The translations under genes and the position numbers were made by a program. Below are positions 3,789 to 6,608 of a DNA stretch of 6,608 nt, one piece after another. Each line of letters opens with the position of its first letter. The first letter of the stretch is position 1. The stretch is from Gammaproteobacteria bacterium (GTDB lineage: Bacteria; Pseudomonadota; Gammaproteobacteria; Granulosicoccales; Granulosicoccaceae), in NCBI GenBank assembly GCA_003511825.1, contig DOIU01000270.1:864-7471 (forward strand), read 5' to 3'. The notes under the pieces were generated by a model that saw nothing but the letters and a program-made list of their open reading frames with translations, searched no databases and was not told the DNA's origin.

Positions 3789-6608
3789 ATGGCGGCCTCA
3801 TTTGTTCATTTACGGGTTCACTCCGAATACTCGCTGATTGACAGCGTTGTGCGTATTAAAGCGATGGTGGCCAAGGCTGCAGAGTCCATGCCGGCGATTG
3901 CGTTGACGGATCAGAGCAATATGTTCGCGATGGTGAAGTTCTATCGCGCGGCCTTAGGGCAGGGAGTCAAGCCGATTGTGGGCGTGGATGTCTGGGTCGA
4001 AAATCCCGACGCGGCCACGCCGCTCAGCAAAGTGGTGTTGCTGGCTCAGAATATGGCCGGCTATCGTAATATGACTCGCCTGGTATCTCGCAGCTACCAG
4101 GAAGGCCAAAAAGACGACAGGGCCATTGTCGCCCGTGAGTGGCTGTTCGACGCGCACGACGGCATCATCGTGCTCTCGGGTGGGCGCGAAGGCGAGCCGG
4201 GGCAGGCGGTACTCGCGGGCAAACCCGAGCTGGTCGCGCAACTGGCCGAGGAGTGGCTGGCGGTCTTTGGCGATCGCTATTACCTGGAGCTGCAGCGTAC
4301 CGACCGCCAGGGCGAAGCCGCGGTTAACAATGCGATGCTGGCCCTCGCCGCAGAGCGCAATATCCCGGTGGTGGCCACTAACGATGTGTGCTTGCTGGGT
4401 GCCGATGACTTCGAATCGCATGAAGCGCGCGTTTGTATCCACAATGGCCGGGTACTCGCCGACCCTAATCGCCCCAAGCCTTACAGCCAGCAGCAATACC
4501 TGCGCAGCGCCGAAGAGATGTGCGAGCTCTTTGCCGACATTCCGCAAGCGCTTGAGAATACGATCGAGATCGCGCGACGTTGTAATTTGCAGATTGAACT
4601 CGGGCATTCGGTGCTGCCGGACTTTCCCGTCCCCGAGGGTATGACCGAAGCCGACTACTTTGAGCAGCGCTCGCGTGAAGGCTTAAACATGCGCCTGGCA
4701 CAGCTCTATGATACCAGCGCGCCAAACTTTGCCGAGATTCGCAAAGCTTACGACGAGCGCTTGCAGATTGAGCTGGATGTTATCATCTCGATGAAATTTC
4801 CCGGCTACTTCCTCATCGTTGCGGACTTTATCGAGTGGGCCAAGGATAACGCCATCCCGGTCGGGCCAGGGCGGGGGTCGGGTGCGGGGTCATTGGTGGC
4901 TTATGCGCTCAAAATTACAGACCTGGACCCGTTGGAATACGACCTGCTGTTCGAGCGCTTCTTGAACCCCGAGCGGATCTCCATGCCCGACTTTGACGTC
5001 GACTTCTGCATGGATGGCCGTGACCGCGTGATTCAGTACGTCTCGAACACTTATGGCGAGGAGAAGGTCTCGCAGATCATTACCTATGGCACCATGGCGG
5101 CCAAGGCGGTGGTGCGCGACGTCGGCCGTGTGATGGGCCACCCCTATGGCTTTGTTGACCGCATCGCCAAGATGGTCCCGTTCGAGCTGGGCATCACTCT
5201 GGAAAAGGCCCTCGCCGAGGACGGCGACCTGACGCAAGCCTATCGTGATGACGAAGAAGTGAAAGCCTTGATCGACATGGCTTTGTCACTCGAGGGTTTG
5301 GCGCGCAATGCCGGGAAACACGCGGGTGGGGTGGTGATTGCGCCCAGCGGGCTGACCGATTTCGCCCCGCTCTATTGCGAAGCCGACGGCAGCAGCTTGG
5401 TGACGCAGTTTGATAAAGATGACGCCGAAGCCGTCGGGCTGGTGAAGTTTGACTTCCTCGGTCTGCGTACGCTCACCATCATTGACAATGCCGTCGCCAT
5501 CATTGACCGCATGCGCGATGAACCGCTGGATATCGCCGAGATTCCGTTGGACGACGCGCCGACTTACGATCTGCTGAAAAGCGCGAACACCACGGCTGTC
5601 TTCCAGCTGGAATCGCGTGGCATGAAAAACCTGATTGAGCGTCTGCGTCCAGACTGCTTTGACGATATCGTCGCATTGGTGGCTTTGTTCCGCCCGGGGC
5701 CGCTGCAATCGGGCATGGTCGACGACTTTATTGACCGCAAGCACGGCAAGCAGGAGCTCGCCTGGCCGCACCCGGACTACCAGCTCGAATCACTGCAGCC
5801 GGTGTTGGAGCCAACGTATGGCATTATCCTGTATCAAGAGCAGGTCATGCAGATTGCCCAAGTCATGGCTGGCTACACGCTCGGTGGTGCCGACATGCTC
5901 CGCCGTGCCATGGGTAAGAAAAAGCCCGAAGAAATGGCCAAGCAGCGCGCGATCTTCCTCAAAGGCGCTGAAGATGCCAGCATAGACACCGATCTCGCCG
6001 GCAACATCTTTGATCTGGTGGAGAAGTTTGCGGGCTACGGTTTTAACAAATCGCACTCCGCCGCGTACGCGCTGTTGTCTTATCAGACGGCCTGGCTCAA
6101 GCGCCATCACAAAGAAGCCTTTATGTGCGCCGTACTCTCGGCGGATATGGACAACACGGATAAGGTCGTTACCCTGATCGATGACTGCACGAGCAACGAC
6201 ATCAGCGTCTTGCCGCCGGATATCAACCAGTCCCAATTCCGCTTCAGCGTCGATGCTGATAGTTGCATCCGTTATGGCCTCGGCGCCATTAAAGGCGTCG
6301 GTGAAGCGGCACTCAGCAATATACTACAAGAGCGCGACGAACACGGCAGTTACGCCAACCTGGAAGAGCTCTGTCGACGCATCGATACCGGTAAGGTCAA
6401 CAAGCGGGTGCTCGACGCCTTGATCAAATCCGGCGCCATGGATGCCTTCGGCTGCACTCGGGCCACTTTGGCCAAGCACCTGCCTGAGGCCATGCAAGCC
6501 GCCGAACAATTCCAGCGTGACCAGCAAGCCGGGCAGGACGACCTCTTCGGCTTGGTCGAATCTACGGAGCCCAATGCACCCGCCAATGCCAACCCCATCG
6601 AAAGCGTG
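3789..6608 (+). CDS. dnaE: DNA polymerase III subunit alpha, 3'-truncated by window edge
   Basis: DnaE is the replicative DNA polymerase catalytic subunit. The frame is open for 940 codons to the window end, against about 1160 in E. coli; roughly 220 C-terminal residues, including the OB fold and tau-binding region, lie outside. Order seen: PHP domain (about 1-270), palm with G-P-G-R-G-S-G-A-G-S (359-368), catalytic M-P-D401-F-D403-V-D and K-F-D555-F-L-G-L, and A-R-N-A-G-K-H-A-G-G-V-V-I-A-P. Fingers follow with L-G-G-A-D-M-L-R-R-A-M-G-K-K-K-P and F-N-K-S-H-S-A-A-Y, then a helix-hairpin-helix region with L-G-A-I-K-G-V-G-E-A. The beta-clamp-binding motif Q-D-D-L-F is at 916-920. The numbering of the three aspartates equals that of E. 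coli. The PHP domain has R9 in H-L-R-V-H and Q42 in L-T-D-Q-S-N where metal-binding PHP domains have His, so its own exonuclease is probably lost and proofreading would depend on a separate epsilon subunit. Start: ATG at 3789 with a good ribosome-binding site, two bases after rnhB. Confidence 0.98.
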   Translation, partial: MAASFVHLRVHSEYSLIDSVVRIKAMVAKAAESMPAIALTDQSNMFAMVKFYRAALGQGVKPIVGVDVWVENPDAATPLSKVVLLAQNMAGYRNMTRLVSRSYQEGQKDDRAIVAREWLFDAHDGIIVLSGGREGEPGQAVLAGKPELVAQLAEEWLAVFGDRYYLELQRTDRQGEAAVNNAMLALAAERNIPVVATNDVCLLGADDFESHEARVCIHNGRVLADPNRPKPYSQQQYLRSAEEMCELFADIPQALENTIEIARRCNLQIELGHSVLPDFPVPEGMTEADYFEQRSREGLNMRLAQLYDTSAPNFAEIRKAYDERLQIELDVIISMKFPGYFLIVADFIEWAKDNAIPVGPGRGSGAGSLVAYALKITDLDPLEYDLLFERFLNPERISMPDFDVDFCMDGRDRVIQYVSNTYGEEKVSQIITYGTMAAKAVVRDVGRVMGHPYGFVDRIAKMVPFELGITLEKALAEDGDLTQAYRDDEEVKALIDMALSLEGLARNAGKHAGGVVIAPSGLTDFAPLYCEADGSSLVTQFDKDDAEAVGLVKFDFLGLRTLTIIDNAVAIIDRMRDEPLDIAEIPLDDAPTYDLLKSANTTAVFQLESRGMKNLIERLRPDCFDDIVALVALFRPGPLQSGMVDDFIDRKHGKQELAWPHPDYQLESLQPVLEPTYGIILYQEQVMQIAQVMAGYTLGGADMLRRAMGKKKPEEMAKQRAIFLKGAEDASIDTDLAGNIFDLVEKFAGYGFNKSHSAAYALLSYQTAWLKRHHKEAFMCAVLSADMDNTDKVVTLIDDCTSNDISVLPPDINQSQFRFSVDADSCIRYGLGAIKGVGEAALSNILQERDEHGSYANLEELCRRIDTGKVNKRVLDALIKSGAMDAFGCTRATLAKHLPEAMQAAEQFQRDQQAGQDDLFGLVESTEPNAPANANPIESV

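Noticed and set aside
3954..4607. 217-codon open frame on the minus strand
   Set aside because: It lies wholly antisense to the conserved PHP and early palm region of dnaE. The real frame there matches DnaE throughout, and the antisense product has no recognisable motif.
4126..4644. 172-codon plus-strand open frame overlapping dnaE
   Set aside because: It is a +1 shadow of dnaE with composition dominated by Ser, Arg and Ala, typical of out-of-frame reading of GC-rich genes.
5286..6236. Two long minus-strand open frames (161 and 148 codons)
   Set aside because: Both are antisense to the most conserved part of dnaE, and their open length follows from its codon bias.

Overview
The window looks like chromosomal, largely housekeeping DNA from a gammaproteobacterium of moderately high GC. 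The main evidence is a holB-pilZ pair, a rnhB-dnaE pair, and a DnaE whose catalytic residues fall at the same positions as in E. coli (D401, D403, D555) and whose PHP domain is degenerate in the E. coli manner. There are no insertion sequences, integrases, CRISPR repeats, tRNAs or rRNAs. I cannot name the genus from the sequence.

Layout. (1) Bases 1-1156, plus strand: the 3' part of holB (DNA polymerase III delta'), then pilZ (type IV pilus assembly protein without c-di-GMP-binding motifs). (2) 1157-1335: an intergenic region with GC-rich hairpins behind pilZ and a promoter-like dyad, leading to (3) a Crp/Fnr-family regulator (1336-2037, plus) with an FNR-type DNA recognition helix and an N-terminal cysteine cluster. 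(4) 2038-2110: a short convergent gap. (5) 2111-3064, minus strand: a Gfo/Idh/MocA NAD-dependent oxidoreductase of the type often found in the lipid A (lpxA/lpxB) locus, possibly a GnnA-like UDP-GlcNAc 3-dehydrogenase. (6) 3065-3201: a divergent promoter region in which two overlapping sigma70-like promoters share a perfect DnaA box. (7) 3202-6608, plus strand: rnhB (RNase HII), then dnaE (DNA polymerase III alpha) two bases after the rnhB stop. dnaE is open through the window end and covers 940 codons.

How the genes work together: holB and dnaE encode two subunits of the replicative polymerase, and rnhB removes ribonucleotides from DNA, so three of the six genes serve replication and genome maintenance. 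The conserved rnhB-dnaE pair is the downstream end of the usual lpxA-lpxB-rnhB-dnaE cluster, but lpxA and lpxB are not here. In their place sits the oxidoreductase on the opposite strand, followed by the regulator and pilZ/holB. The order therefore suggests rearrangement that joined two normally separate loci. I see no wholly new system. The points most worth checking are the DnaA box in the rnhB-dnaE/oxidoreductase divergent promoter, the possible thiol or Fe-S sensing by the Crp/Fnr protein, and the possible lipid A role of the oxidoreductase.
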